A DNA stretch of 64,000 nucleotides, taken from the NCBI RefSeq assembly GCF_002860345.1, contig NZ_NMYC01000005.1:434001-498000 (forward strand), given 5' to 3'. Made by a program: the position numbers and the translations under genes. Each line of letters opens with the position of its first letter. Position 1 is the first letter of the stretch. The DNA comes from Bifidobacterium anseris (lineage in GTDB: Bacteria; Actinomycetota; Actinomycetes; Actinomycetales; Bifidobacteriaceae). Positions 26,831 to 35,222 of this stretch are shown here, one piece after another. The notes beneath the pieces were generated by a model that was given only the letters and a program-made list of their open reading frames with translations, was not told where the DNA came from and did not search any database.

Positions 26831-27188
26831 GGTTAAAGGACAAAATGTGGGTCTAATGGGGGGGTGTGCCACGCCCGTCCGGCCCAGCCTGTTCTGATGC
26901 CGAATCCGTTTTCGTATGCGTCCACGCCGGGTGCGGGGCGTTGCACGTCGGTGAGGGATCCCTCCTTCGGCCCCGGCGTGGCGGCCCTCTTGCGCATCGG
27001 ATGGTTGCATATCGGGCATAGCCGCGCCCTTGCCGACTCTCTCCTGACCATGCACCAGCAGTAGCAGAAAACACCACGATGTCAAACTGGACCGCCGATT
27101 AGGCCCGGAAACCCTAATCACACCACGACACGCCAACCACCGGAAGGCCCGACGCCACTCATAAGACCCACATTCTGTCCTTTAACTC
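26831..27188. mobile_element. MITE-like element, copy 1 (358 bp) with 9-bp target duplication
   Basis: Terminal inverted repeats of about 25 bp: GTTAAAGGACAAAATGTGGG at the left and its near-complement at the right end, one mismatch. It is flanked on both sides by GGAGAAGGG (26822-26830 and 27189-27197). Copy 2 at 60473 is almost identical. On the minus strand a short frame encodes CPICNHPMRKRAATP, resembling the first half of a transposase zinc ribbon (IS256/IS1249 or ISL3 type). It looks like an internally deleted insertion sequence that a full-length relative could move. Confidence 0.88.
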
Positions 27189-27538
27189 GGAGAAGGGTCT
27201 GGATGCCGCAGCTCGGTCAGGTACTCTGAGACCGTATACGAACCTTGATACGCCCTATGGCGGTGAACCAACGAGCGTATTGCGCCACTGACCCCGAGTT
27301 CCTGCATGCATGCTCTAAACTGTTTTGCGGTGAGATTGCCGTCGAACAGCACTCGAGCGTCTGCATCTCGCATGAAATCAATGCGCGCGACATGCTCGAA
27401 GTGCGAAGCGCCGAACGCATTGACGATCCACGTCTTTCCGGTCTGACGTGCGCCGCGGAGAAGCAGAGGTTTTCTTCCGGGCTTCGTATTCCAGCATTCA
27501 AGGTCCTGAAGCATCGTGCGTGTGAGCTCCTGAATCAA
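27189..27538 (-). pseudogene. Remnant of an AAA (DUF4143-type) ATPase
   Basis: N-terminal part of an archaeal-type AAA ATPase: LLLRGARQTGKTW is a clear Walker A, followed by FGASHFEHVARIDFMRD as in the family. The similarity fades after about 80 residues. The frame ends against the MITE-like element; no later ATPase motifs or DUF4143 domain are found. Full-length relatives have about 400-450 residues. The only start codon at the beginning is TTG. On the far side of the element there is a terminator and no continuation, so the gene was already truncated before the insertion. Not expected to be functional. Confidence 0.7.
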
Positions 27539-27897
27539 AGTATCCCCTGTTAGTGAGTGACAACCTCATAATCAGGGGATAACGGGAAATCGGCGGGGCG
27601 GCGGTAGGTTCGGAGCCCGAGGCGAGGGTGGGAGTCAACGCGCGGCGGGTGTGCGGCGGCTGCGTGATGGGCGTGGTGGCTATACGCTGGTCAGCTGGCG
27701 GGAGTAGGTTGGGGAGATGCAGACGTCGGGCAGCGCGGCAGCGTCGGATGTCGGTGCGTGGCATCGGCGAGTATCATCGGCGTGTCGCGGATGGTCAACG
27801 GATGTTCATGGGACTGTGTATATTAGATTGCTGGTGTCTGGCCGCGAGGCTCGCACGCGCCGGACAGTAAGCTTCCCAAGTGAATAAAGGAACGAAT
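27539..27897. other. Intergenic region upstream of rplU
   Basis: No gene is seen. A TATATT box at about 27824 in TGTGTATATTAG may be the -10 of the rplU promoter; no good -35 partner could be chosen. Confidence 0.4.
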
Positions 27898-28206
27898 ATG
27901 TACGCGATTGTGAAGGCCGGCGGCCATCAGGAAAAGGTCGAGGTCGGCGATACGATCCTCGTGAATCGTCTTGCAGCCAAGAACGGCGAAACCGTGGAAT
28001 TCCCGGTTGCGCTCGTCGTGGACGGCTCCAAGGTCACCGTTGCGGCGGCGGATCTCGCGAAGATCACCGTCAAGGCGGAGGTTGTGGACGACGAGGCCAA
28101 GGGCCCGAAGATCCGCATCCAGAAGTTCAAGAACAAGACCGGCGTTGCTCGTCGCAAGGGCCATCGCCAGAAGCTGACCGCCGTCAAGATCACCGAGATC
28201 GCCTGA
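27898..28206 (+). CDS. rplU: 50S ribosomal protein L21
   Basis: Large-subunit protein of 102 residues, full length. [18 protein letters not shown] is the conserved L21 start, so ATG 27898 (AAAGGAA upstream) is chosen over the longer frame at 27880. The C-terminal K(T/N)[10 protein letters not shown]-type segment that contacts 23S rRNA is present. It is followed by rpmA in the usual order. Confidence 0.98.
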   Translation: MYAIVKAGGHQEKVEVGDTILVNRLAAKNGETVEFPVALVVDGSKVTVAAADLAKITVKAEVVDDEAKGPKIRIQKFKNKTGVARRKGHRQKLTAVKITEIA

Positions 28207-28264
28207 GTTCGCTCGGACGAATCGGCATCGGAAGACTACAGTCAGACACTGAAAGGAACTAGAA

Positions 28265-28516
28265 ATGGCACATAAGAAGGGCGCGTCCAGCTCGCGTAAC
28301 GGTCGCGATTCAAATCCTCAGTACCTCGGCGTGAAGCGTTTCGGCGGTGAAGCCGTCGTCGCCGGCAACATCCTCGTTCGCCAGCGCGGCACCAAGTTCC
28401 ACCCGGGCAAGAACGTCGGCGTTGGCAAGGATCACACGCTGTTCGCTCTGACCGACGGCCAGGTGCGCTTCGGCGTTCGCCGCGACCGCAAGGTCGTCGA
28501 CGTCGTCGCCGAGTGA
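28265..28516 (+). CDS. rpmA: 50S ribosomal protein L27
   Basis: 83 residues, full length. [17 protein letters not shown] is the conserved N-terminus that reaches the peptidyl-transferase centre. [20 protein letters not shown] follows. AAAGGAA precedes the start. It forms an operon with rplU. In many bacteria obg follows directly, but here obg is 3.2 kb away, behind an accessory insertion. Confidence 0.98.
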   Translation: MAHKKGASSSRNGRDSNPQYLGVKRFGGEAVVAGNILVRQRGTKFHPGKNVGVGKDHTLFALTDGQVRFGVRRDRKVVDVVAE

Positions 28517-28584
28517 GTGCACTGATCGCGTAAGCGGCATAGGCGCTGCGGGAGCGGCGTTAGCTGCGTTACATAGTTTTTGGG

Positions 28585-28611
28585 AGACCCCCGCCTTTTG
28601 GCGGGGGTCTT
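28585..28611 (+). terminator. Terminator after rplU-rpmA
   Basis: AGACCCCCGCC / GGCGGGGGTCT with a TTTT loop and TTCT after it. It ends the rplU-rpmA unit, so obg is transcribed separately. Confidence 0.88.
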
Positions 28612-28639
28612 CTGTGTTTTGGGGTGGTTGGGTGGTTGG

Positions 28640-28765
28640 TGGGGATTGAGGTCAACTACGTACTGCCGTTTTGCTCGGAGTGGGCGCCCTGATGGCAGTC
28701 GGTGGTTGAAGTCAATCGCGTACTGCCGTTGTGCGGGGGTGGGGAAAGTCGGTTGTGGCAGGGGA
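28640..28765. repeat. Repeat family 3, block a
   Basis: Two direct units 60 bases apart, TTGAGGTCAACTACGTACTG (28646) and TTGAAGTCAATCGCGTACTG (28706), with ACTGCC / GGCAGT complementary ends. A second block lies at 31385, on the other side of the hip genes. Confidence 0.55.
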
Positions 28766-28832
28766 TGCGCACACGGAAAGTGGATCGTGGCGACGCGGGG
28801 ACGCAATGGTACTGTCGCCGCGTGGTCTGCGT

Positions 28833-28904
28833 GTTAGGATGAACTAACATACTATGTTTTGTTAGATACGACTAACACTCTTCGTGATGTTATGTACATC
28901 TAAC
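28833..28904. promoter_or_regulatory. Three evenly spaced operators of the hip locus
   Basis: Three 16-bp palindromes of the form GTTAG-N6-CTAAC at 28833-28848, 28861-28876 and 28889-28904 (the last has GTTAT on the left). Starts are exactly 28 bases apart. A TACTAT box (28850-28855) lies between the first and second. They sit just before the HipB-like gene and are the expected targets for autorepression, as E. coli HipB binds four operators before hipBA. Confidence 0.75.
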
Positions 28905-28934
28905 ATCATGGATGGCTAAGAGGAGGTGTGTGCG

Positions 28935-29591
28935 GTGGCATATACAAGCACGATCTGGTCCAGGAGACAGCTTGCTGTAGCGGTCCGCGATGCGCGCATC
29001 GCGCGTGGTTTGACGCAGGCTGAACTGGCTCAGCGGGTCGGCGTTTCCAGGCCGTGGATCAGCCGATTCGAAAGTGGGCATGTAGAGAACGCTGGGTTCG
29101 AGCGCATCATGAAGCTATTCGAAGTGCTGGATATGCGGATGGAGGTTTCATATGAGACGAACCAATCTGCATCTCGGACCCAGAATGACGGCGATTCGGT
29201 GTCGGCGGATGACGCGCGCAGCGCTGATGGCGCGCGGAGGGCGGACGGTGTCGGATTGGGTCGCTTTGCGGGTTCTGGAGGCTTTTCTTCTGCGGGGGTG
29301 GGGTCGTTGAAGGAGGCAGTGTCGTTGAAGAAGATCCCGGGGTTTGACGATGCTCAGTTGGAGAAAATGCGTAAGCGTGTAGATCAATGGATGCAGACGC
29401 AGCTCGCTGATAACGCGTTGGGTGTTTCGATGGAACGCCTTGCGGAGAGTCTGAAGCTTGACATCGCTCGTCATGATGAAAGCCTGTCCGAGGCGGTAAG
29501 GCAAATCACACAAGTGACGATTCCGGCGACGGCGAAGACTTCTGAGGCCCAGCGTGAATCCAACGACAGCCAAAGCCGCAGTCAACAATGA
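28935..29591 (+). CDS. HipB-like XRE-family DNA-binding antitoxin
   Basis: 218 residues. GTG 28935 is chosen because AGGAGG lies eight bases before it; the earlier GTG at 28926 overlaps that site. An XRE helix-turn-helix occupies about residues 15-70 (GLTQAELAQRVGVSRPWISR, then FESG). After it come a Ser/Gly/Ala-rich linker (about 75-130) and a charged, helical C-terminal part ending in a Gln/Ser tail. Classical HipB is about 90 residues, so the C-terminal 140 residues are unusual. The gene nearly abuts the HipA-like kinase and follows three palindromic operators. DNA binding and antitoxin roles are inferred from this arrangement. Confidence 0.88.
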   Translation: MAYTSTIWSRRQLAVAVRDARIARGLTQAELAQRVGVSRPWISRFESGHVENAGFERIMKLFEVLDMRMEVSYETNQSASRTQNDGDSVSADDARSADGARRADGVGLGRFAGSGGFSSAGVGSLKEAVSLKKIPGFDDAQLEKMRKRVDQWMQTQLADNALGVSMERLAESLKLDIARHDESLSEAVRQITQVTIPATAKTSEAQRESNDSQSRSQQ

Positions 29592-29602
29592 GGAAGGGAG
29601 AT

Positions 29603-30940
29603 ATGAAGGAACTTCATGTTCTGCTCGATGGGCAGCATATCGGAGTGCTCGCGGAGGACGACCATGGCCGGCACATATTTCAATATGATGCTGATATGGG
29701 GTCTGGCATGGCGCTTTCGCTCTCGATGCCGGTGCGTGGCGAGGCATGGTCAGGTCGACCTGTGGAGGCGTATATCGATGGGTTGTTGCCGGATTCCATG
29801 GACGTGCGTACTCGAATCGGAAACTTGTATGGAGTGAGCCCGCGTAATCCATTCGCGCTGTTGTCCGCGATCGGCATGGATTGTGGCGGGGCGGTGCAGT
29901 TCATCACGGAGGAGCAGCTTGCGGCGCTGCCGCTGCCGGAGGTGTGGGAGCCCGTCGATGTACAGGAAATCGGCGAACGATTGAGCGGGGCAGGAGGAGC
30001 GGTAGCCCATGCGTGGCAGACGAACAGGGAACGATGGTCGTTGAATGGCTCACAGGAGAAGATTGCGCTCGCATATGCCGATGGTCGAAATCAATGGTAC
30101 GAGGCGCGAGAAGCTGCCGCGACTACGCACATAATCAAGCCGGGCGTCTCGCGACTGCAGGGTCAGGCTTTCAATGAGTATCTCTGCATGCGTGCGGTCG
30201 ATCGGTTGGGTTTGCCGGCATCGGTCTCGTCATACGTGGACTTCGGTGGCGTGAGTGCCATCGTCAGTCGACGTTGGGATCGCGATGTCGAGGAAGAACC
30301 CACGGAGAGTAATCAACCACTGAAGGTGCATAGAATTCATCAAGAGGATCTATGTCAGGCGACGGGGGTCATGAGCGCTGACAAATACCAAAGCGATGGT
30401 GGTCCCGGCGCGGTGAGCATAGTGAAGTTCATGCGCGACAACGGATTCGCGGAGTCGAGTGTGGATTTGTTCTATTCGGCACTGATTGTGAATTACCTGT
30501 TGTGCGGGACTGATGCGCATGCCAAGAACTATGCGGTACTCGAACGGGAAGACCGGCGCCCCGCGCTGGCTCCGCTCTATGACATAGCGTCGATGTATCC
30601 GTATGAGGGCTATATTCATGGCGCTAGAAAACTGAAGGTGGCGATGAAGATTGGGGATGAGTATCGTTGGCGCTTTGCTGAGTTGAGGTCATGGCGGAAA
30701 CTCGCTCAACTCTGCGGAGACAGTGGTGATGAAGATCGGATCCTCGACGGTCTCCGTGACTATGCGCAGAGACTGCCGCAGGCCTTTGCCGAAGTGGCCA
30801 GGGAAGAAGTGCTTAAAGTGTTTCTTGCCTACGGTCCCGATGATCCCGCTGCGATTGAACGAATGCAGGTGATTCAGGCGATACAAACCGGCTTGGCAGC
30901 GAAGTGTGCAGAAGTGCGAAGCTGGTTCGACGCAAATTGA
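29603..30940 (+). CDS. HipA-like serine/threonine kinase toxin
   Basis: 445 residues, usual HipA length. ATG 29603 follows AAGGGAG; ATG 29588, overlapping the upstream stop, is the alternative. The N-terminal HipA_N domain has MKELHVLLDGQHIGVL. The kinase part shows NGSQEKIALAY (glycine/ATP loop), HIIKPG (lysine), HQEDLCQATG, the catalytic GTDAHAKNYAV (Asp about 304) and PLYDIASMYPY (DIAS, metal-binding). All key residues of an active kinase appear present. E. coli HipA phosphorylates glutamyl-tRNA synthetase and induces persistence; the target here is unknown. Coupled to the HipB-like gene. Confidence 0.93.
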   Translation: MKELHVLLDGQHIGVLAEDDHGRHIFQYDADMGSGMALSLSMPVRGEAWSGRPVEAYIDGLLPDSMDVRTRIGNLYGVSPRNPFALLSAIGMDCGGAVQFITEEQLAALPLPEVWEPVDVQEIGERLSGAGGAVAHAWQTNRERWSLNGSQEKIALAYADGRNQWYEAREAAATTHIIKPGVSRLQGQAFNEYLCMRAVDRLGLPASVSSYVDFGGVSAIVSRRWDRDVEEEPTESNQPLKVHRIHQEDLCQATGVMSADKYQSDGGPGAVSIVKFMRDNGFAESSVDLFYSALIVNYLLCGTDAHAKNYAVLEREDRRPALAPLYDIASMYPYEGYIHGARKLKVAMKIGDEYRWRFAELRSWRKLAQLCGDSGDEDRILDGLRDYAQRLPQAFAEVAREEVLKVFLAYGPDDPAAIERMQVIQAIQTGLAAKCAEVRSWFDAN

Positions 30941-30989
30941 TGCGAAAGCTGTTGCGGCGGCGGCGATGGTGATGGCGAGTGGAAGAGTG

Positions 30990-31015
30990 AAGGCCGGTCC
31001 TTGCGGATCGGCCTT
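30990..31015 (+). terminator. Terminator after the hip genes
   Basis: AAGGCCGGTCC / GGATCGGCCTT with loop TTGC and one wobble, 50 bases after the hipA stop. The T-run after it is weak. Confidence 0.55.
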
Positions 31016-31207
31016 GCGCTTGACAATGGGTGACATCTCCGTATGAAACGGTTGCTCAGATGTCCACCATGATTCCATGATACCAGCTAGCATGTGATAG
31101 CCGCGTGGATGGTTTTGCTCGCTGTCCATGCGGACGCTTCGGCATCTGTCGGGGTGACGCTATGCGCCGCCCTTGCCGGTGGCGCATTTTGACAATGGAG
31201 TGGCATC

Positions 31208-31357
31208 ATGTCCATCAAGAATCCGACGCCGGATGATTCCGGTGTGATGTTGATCGCGGTGTTAGCGGTTCTCGCTTCGAGGATCGATGCGCCGTACGCG
31301 TTCGCCGGCTGTGTGCTGGTGGTCGCGGTGATTCTCGTCCGCTGGTTGAGGCGGTGA
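31208..31357 (+). CDS. Small hydrophobic membrane protein (49 residues)
   Basis: 49 residues starting MSIKNPTPDDSG. Two hydrophobic stretches, about residues 13-24 and 29-45, are joined by RIDAPYAF, and the protein ends in WLRR. GGAG lies seven bases before the ATG. The phrase TTGACAATGG occurs just upstream (31189) and again at 31020. No family is recognised. It sits in the accessory stretch between hipA and obg. It could be a small membrane peptide, such as a type I toxin-like or stress protein, or a chance frame. The ribosome site and amphipathic layout argue for a real gene. Confidence 0.5.
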   Translation: MSIKNPTPDDSGVMLIAVLAVLASRIDAPYAFAGCVLVVAVILVRWLRR

Positions 31358-31384
31358 CGGATGCCGTCCTCGGCGGTTGCGCCG

Positions 31385-31660
31385 GGGGTGGCGTTTCTTC
31401 TTCGTCGGTAGTCAGTGCGGGTGGCGGTCTGTGCGTGCGGGCACCTCAATACTGCTGTCGTCGGTGGCTGCGGTGGCAGTTTCGGGGTGAAGTTACGCGC
31501 AGACTGCGGGCGGGGGCGGTGGCGGGGGCGGTATTTAGGTGCGGTCACGCACGGACTGCCGTTAGGAGCGGCTGTGGTGGCAGTATTTGGGTGCGGTCAC
31601 CTTGATACTGCCGTCGGAGGCTGTTGGGTGGCAGTTTGAAGGTGTGGGGACGCATGGACT
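31385..31660. repeat. Repeat family 3, block b (about four units)
   Basis: Units such as GGCAGTATTTGGGTGCGGTC followed by ACCTTGATACTGCC, with complementary GGCAGT and ACTGCC ends. No gene is seen from 31358 to 31714. Confidence 0.6.
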
Positions 31661-31714
31661 GCTGTTGGTGGGAGAAGCGGAAGGGATAGAGGCGGTTGGA
31701 TAGAATGGTCGGCT

Positions 31715-33445
31715 ATGAGTGACTTTGTAGATCGAGTGACAGTGCATGTGAAGGGCGGAGACGGCGGCAACGGGTCGGCGGGCATCCGCAGGGAGAAGTA
31801 CAAGCCGCTGGCCGGGCCGAACGGCGGCAACGGCGGACGCGGTGGATCGGTCATCTTCGTGGCCGACCCGAACGCGAATTCGCTGCTGGACTATCGGTTC
31901 ATGCCGCATCGCAACGCCGAAAGCGGAACGATGGGTCTCGGCGACACGAAGGACGGTTCGCAGGGGGCTGATCTGCGGCTTCCGGTGCCGGTCGGCACCG
32001 TCGTGTTCACCGCACGCGGAGCGGAAGGCCAGCCGAAGCGCCCGGGCGAAGTGCTCGCGGACCTGCGCCACGCCGGCGACGAGTTCGTCGCGGCGGCCGG
32101 CGGCGCGGGCGGCCTCGGCAACGCGGCGCTCGCCAACAAGACGCGTCGCGCGCCGGGATTCGCATTGCTCGGCGAGCCCGGCGAGGAACGCGACGTCATC
32201 CTCGAGCTCAAATCGATCGCCGACGTGGCGCTCGTCGGCTTCCCTTCGGCAGGCAAGTCGTCGCTCATCGCGGCGATGTCGGCGGCGAAACCGAAGATCG
32301 CCGACTATCCGTTCACGACGCTCGTGCCGAACCTCGGCGTCGTGCAGGCCGGCGACATGCGGTACACGATCGCCGACGTACCGGGACTCATCCCGGGCGC
32401 GTCGCAAGGCAAGGGACTCGGACTGCAGTTCCTGAGGCACATCGAACGCACCGAGATCATCGCGCATGTGATTGATTGCGCGACGCTCGAGCCGAACCGC
32501 GACCCGGTCGCCGACTACCGCGCGCTCGAAAAGGAGCTCGCAGAATACGCCGACGAACTCGAACTGCCGCTCGGCGCGATCCCGATCCCCGAACGCCCGC
32601 GCGTCATCATCCTCAACAAGGTCGATATGCCGGAGGCGAAGGAGCTCGCTGAATTCGTCAAGCCAGAGTTCGAGAAGATGGACCTGCCGGTGTACGTCGT
32701 GTCGACGGCGTCGCACGAAGGCCTCAAGGAACTCAACTTCGCGCTCGCGAACCTCGTCACCGAGATGCGCAAGGACGTCGCTGCGCGCGAAGCCAGCGCC
32801 GAGGAGGAGCGCGTCGTCATCAAGCCGCTCGAGGAGGCGGGGACTCGCCGCCGCAACGGACGCAACGGCGACGTGCAGGAGTTCACGATCGAACGCGAGC
32901 AGGACGGCAACGGCAACTACTGGTACACGGTCACCGGCACGAAGCCGGAACGCTGGGTCGTGCAAACGAACTTCGACAACGACGAAGCCGTCGGCTATCT
33001 TGCGGACCGGCTCGCGAAACTCGGCGTCGAGGATGCGCTCAGGAAGAACGGCGCCAAGCCGGGAGACGAAGTGCGCATCGGACGCGGCGCGCGTGCCGTC
33101 GCCTTCGACTGGGACCCGACGATCGCGGCCGGCGCGGAGATGCTCGACGGCGCGCAGCTCGGCACGCGCGGCCACGACCTTCGCCTCGAGGAGGAGGACA
33201 CGCGTGCGCGGCGCAGGACGAATTCGGAACGCCGCCGGCAGTACCACGAGATGATGGATGCGCGCGCCGCCGTGCGCGCGGCGATGCAGGCCGAACGCGA
33301 GGCCGGGCATTGGGCGGATCCGTCGATCGACGACGACCGGCACGATGAGACGTCGCTGTTCGGCCGCGGCGAACCGGAGGAGTACGAGGACGATGCGGAT
33401 CGCGCGGGTTCGGATCGTTCAGGTTCGCAGGGAGACGAAGCGTGA
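31715..33445 (+). CDS. obg: GTPase Obg/CgtA
   Basis: Essential GTPase in ribosome assembly and stress control, 576 residues. The glycine-rich Obg fold is at residues 1-158 ([18 protein letters not shown]). The G domain follows with GFPSAGKSS (P-loop), DVPGLIPGA (switch II, G3) and LNKVDMPEA (NKxD). An OCT domain lies at about 390-450, after an inserted charged segment. The C-terminal tail of about 100 residues is acidic and Arg-rich, as in other actinobacteria. No ribosome site precedes ATG 31715, but a TAGAAT box ends eight bases before it, so the mRNA may be leaderless. Its GTGA stop overlaps the start of proB. Confidence 0.96.
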   Translation: MSDFVDRVTVHVKGGDGGNGSAGIRREKYKPLAGPNGGNGGRGGSVIFVADPNANSLLDYRFMPHRNAESGTMGLGDTKDGSQGADLRLPVPVGTVVFTARGAEGQPKRPGEVLADLRHAGDEFVAAAGGAGGLGNAALANKTRRAPGFALLGEPGEERDVILELKSIADVALVGFPSAGKSSLIAAMSAAKPKIADYPFTTLVPNLGVVQAGDMRYTIADVPGLIPGASQGKGLGLQFLRHIERTEIIAHVIDCATLEPNRDPVADYRALEKELAEYADELELPLGAIPIPERPRVIILNKVDMPEAKELAEFVKPEFEKMDLPVYVVSTASHEGLKELNFALANLVTEMRKDVAAREASAEEERVVIKPLEEAGTRRRNGRNGDVQEFTIEREQDGNGNYWYTVTGTKPERWVVQTNFDNDEAVGYLADRLAKLGVEDALRKNGAKPGDEVRIGRGARAVAFDWDPTIAAGAEMLDGAQLGTRGHDLRLEEEDTRARRRTNSERRRQYHEMMDARAAVRAAMQAEREAGHWADPSIDDDRHDETSLFGRGEPEEYEDDADRAGSDRSGSQGDEA

Positions 33446-34755
33446 CGGGCGCCGACGGTCTGGTCGGTCAGGCCGGTCAGCGTGGAGACGAAGGTCGGCT
33501 GCGGGAGGAATCGGCTGTGGACGAGTCGGCGAAGTCGGCTGTCGGCGATTCGGCGGTCGGCGGGAAGCCGGCTGCGGATGTGACGGATGGGTCGGCGGCG
33601 GTCGTCGGCGTGCGATCCGGGATCGGCGCATGGACGGCGGAGGAGACGCGGCGCGCGATCGCGGCGGCGAAGACGATCGTCGTCAAGGTCGGATCGAGCT
33701 CGCTGACGCAGCCGTCCGGGCATCTTGACGTCGGCAAACTCGAGGCGTTGGCCGGCGCGTTGGCGAACGTGCGGCTCGCCGGCGCCAATGTCGTCCTCGT
33801 CTCGTCGGGCGCGATCGCGGCGGGCTTCGGGCCGCTCGGATTCGCGTCGCGCCCGACCGATGTGGCGACGCAGCAGGCGTGCGCGTCGGTCGGCCAGGGG
33901 CTGCTGATGGCGCAGTACGAGATGGCGTTCGGACGCTACGGCGTGCGCGTCGGACAGCTGCTCATCACCGCCGGCGACACGATGCAGCCGCAGCAGTACC
34001 GCAGCGCCCGGCGCACGATGGCGACGATGCTTGAACTCGGCGTCGTGCCCATCGTCAACGAGAACGACGCGCTCGCAAGCAACGAGATCCGCTTCGGCGA
34101 CAACGATCGCCTGAGCGCGCTCATCGCGAACATGGTATGTGCCGACGCGCTCGTGCTGCTCACCGACGTCGACGCGCTCTACACGGCGCCGCCGAAGGAG
34201 CCGGGGTCGCGCAGGATCCCGTTCGTGCCGAACGTGACGGCAATGATCGACGAGATCCGCGTCGGCGGCACCGGGTCGGGCGTCGGCACCGGCGGCATGG
34301 TCACGAAACTCGAGGCGGCGCGCATGGCGGCGGTCTCCGGCATCCCGGCCGTCATGACCTGCGCATCGAACGCCGGTCCGGCGCTGATGGGCGATGGCGT
34401 AGGCACCGCGTTCGCGCCGGTCAAACAGCGCGGTTCGGCGAAGCGGCTGTGGATCAAGTTCGCGTCGCATCCGCAGGGCACGCTTGTCGCGGATGCCGGC
34501 GCGGCTGCGGCCGTGCGCGCGGGACGGGCGAGTCTGCTCGCCGCGGGCGTTCTCGAAGCGCGCGGGGATTTCGCGGCCGGCGATGCCGTGTGGATCGACG
34601 ACGAGGCGGGCAACCATCTGGCGCGCGGGCTCGTCGCCTACGATTCCGAGGAGGTGCCGGACATGCTTGGCCGCAACACGGCGCAGTTGCGTCGTCTGCT
34701 CGGAGACGAATACGCGCATCCGCTCGTGCACCGCGACAACCTCGTGCTCGTGTAG
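33442..34755 (+). CDS. proB: Glutamate 5-kinase
   Basis: First step of proline synthesis: ATP-dependent phosphorylation of glutamate, in the cytoplasm. 437 residues from GTG 33442, which overlaps the obg stop and has GGAG eight bases before it, indicating coupling. The amino-acid kinase domain starts near residue 74 ([10 protein letters not shown]), with [34 protein letters not shown] and [13 protein letters not shown] domain forms the C-terminal third. The first 70 residues, Gly/Asp/Ala-rich, are absent from typical ProB (about 370 residues). The true start could be an internal GTG, but none has a ribosome site. Confidence 0.94.
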   Translation: MTGADGLVGQAGQRGDEGRLREESAVDESAKSAVGDSAVGGKPAADVTDGSAAVVGVRSGIGAWTAEETRRAIAAAKTIVVKVGSSSLTQPSGHLDVGKLEALAGALANVRLAGANVVLVSSGAIAAGFGPLGFASRPTDVATQQACASVGQGLLMAQYEMAFGRYGVRVGQLLITAGDTMQPQQYRSARRTMATMLELGVVPIVNENDALASNEIRFGDNDRLSALIANMVCADALVLLTDVDALYTAPPKEPGSRRIPFVPNVTAMIDEIRVGGTGSGVGTGGMVTKLEAARMAAVSGIPAVMTCASNAGPALMGDGVGTAFAPVKQRGSAKRLWIKFASHPQGTLVADAGAAAAVRAGRASLLAAGVLEARGDFAAGDAVWIDDEAGNHLARGLVAYDSEEVPDMLGRNTAQLRRLLGDEYAHPLVHRDNLVLV

Positions 34756-34827
34756 CGCGGGGCTGGGGTTGCGCGGACGAGTGCGGGGCCCTAGGATGGG
34801 GCGGATTGCGCTGGGACGCAGCAGTGG

Positions 34828-34862
34828 CGGCCATTGCGGTTTTCTCCCGCAACGGCCGTTTT
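34828..34862 (+). terminator. Terminator after obg-proB
   Basis: CGGCCATTGCGG / CCGCAACGGCCG with a TTTTCTC loop and TTTT after it. Confidence 0.8.
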
Positions 34863-34867
34863 GCGTC

Positions 34868-35165
34868 CTGCTTCGTCGGGGTGGTCGAGGGGTTGGGTCA
34901 GGAATCTGACTGTTCGCGGGTCGGTTCGTCGGTGGGGTCGATGGGTTGGGCCGTTGTGGGGCGGTTTGTCGGAGGTGCGGATGAAGTGGGACGGTTCCGG
35001 GCTGTTTTGCGGGTCGGTTCGTCGGTGGGGTCGATGGGTCGGGACGGGGATCGGGCGGTTGTCGGGGTGGTCGACAAGGCGGGACGGAATCGGAGGCTTG
35101 GCGGGCGAGAAGGTCGAAGAGGGGGCGAAGCGGGATGGAAATCGGCGGGAATCGGGAAGGAAGTC
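34868..35165. repeat. G-rich tandem repeat family 1, block c (about six units)
   Basis: Clearest block of the family: GCGGGTCGGTTCGTCG appears twice exactly (in the units starting near 34916 and 35010), with decayed units between and after. All units have the same orientation. It fills the proB-aminotransferase gap; no gene is seen. Confidence 0.75.
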
Positions 35166-35222
35166 CGGATGGTGAATCGGGAAGGCCGGCATATGGCTGT
35201 GATGACAATGTGAAGGGATAGC

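Noticed and set aside
26839-27064. Protein-coding frames inside the MITE-like elements
   Set aside because: The short frames with CPICNHP are a degraded transposase zinc-ribbon piece, without a catalytic domain or start site; treated as part of the element.
28640-31660. CRISPR array
   Set aside because: The repeats here and in families 1 and 2 are degenerate, directly adjoining and lack unique spacers of even length; no cas genes in the window.
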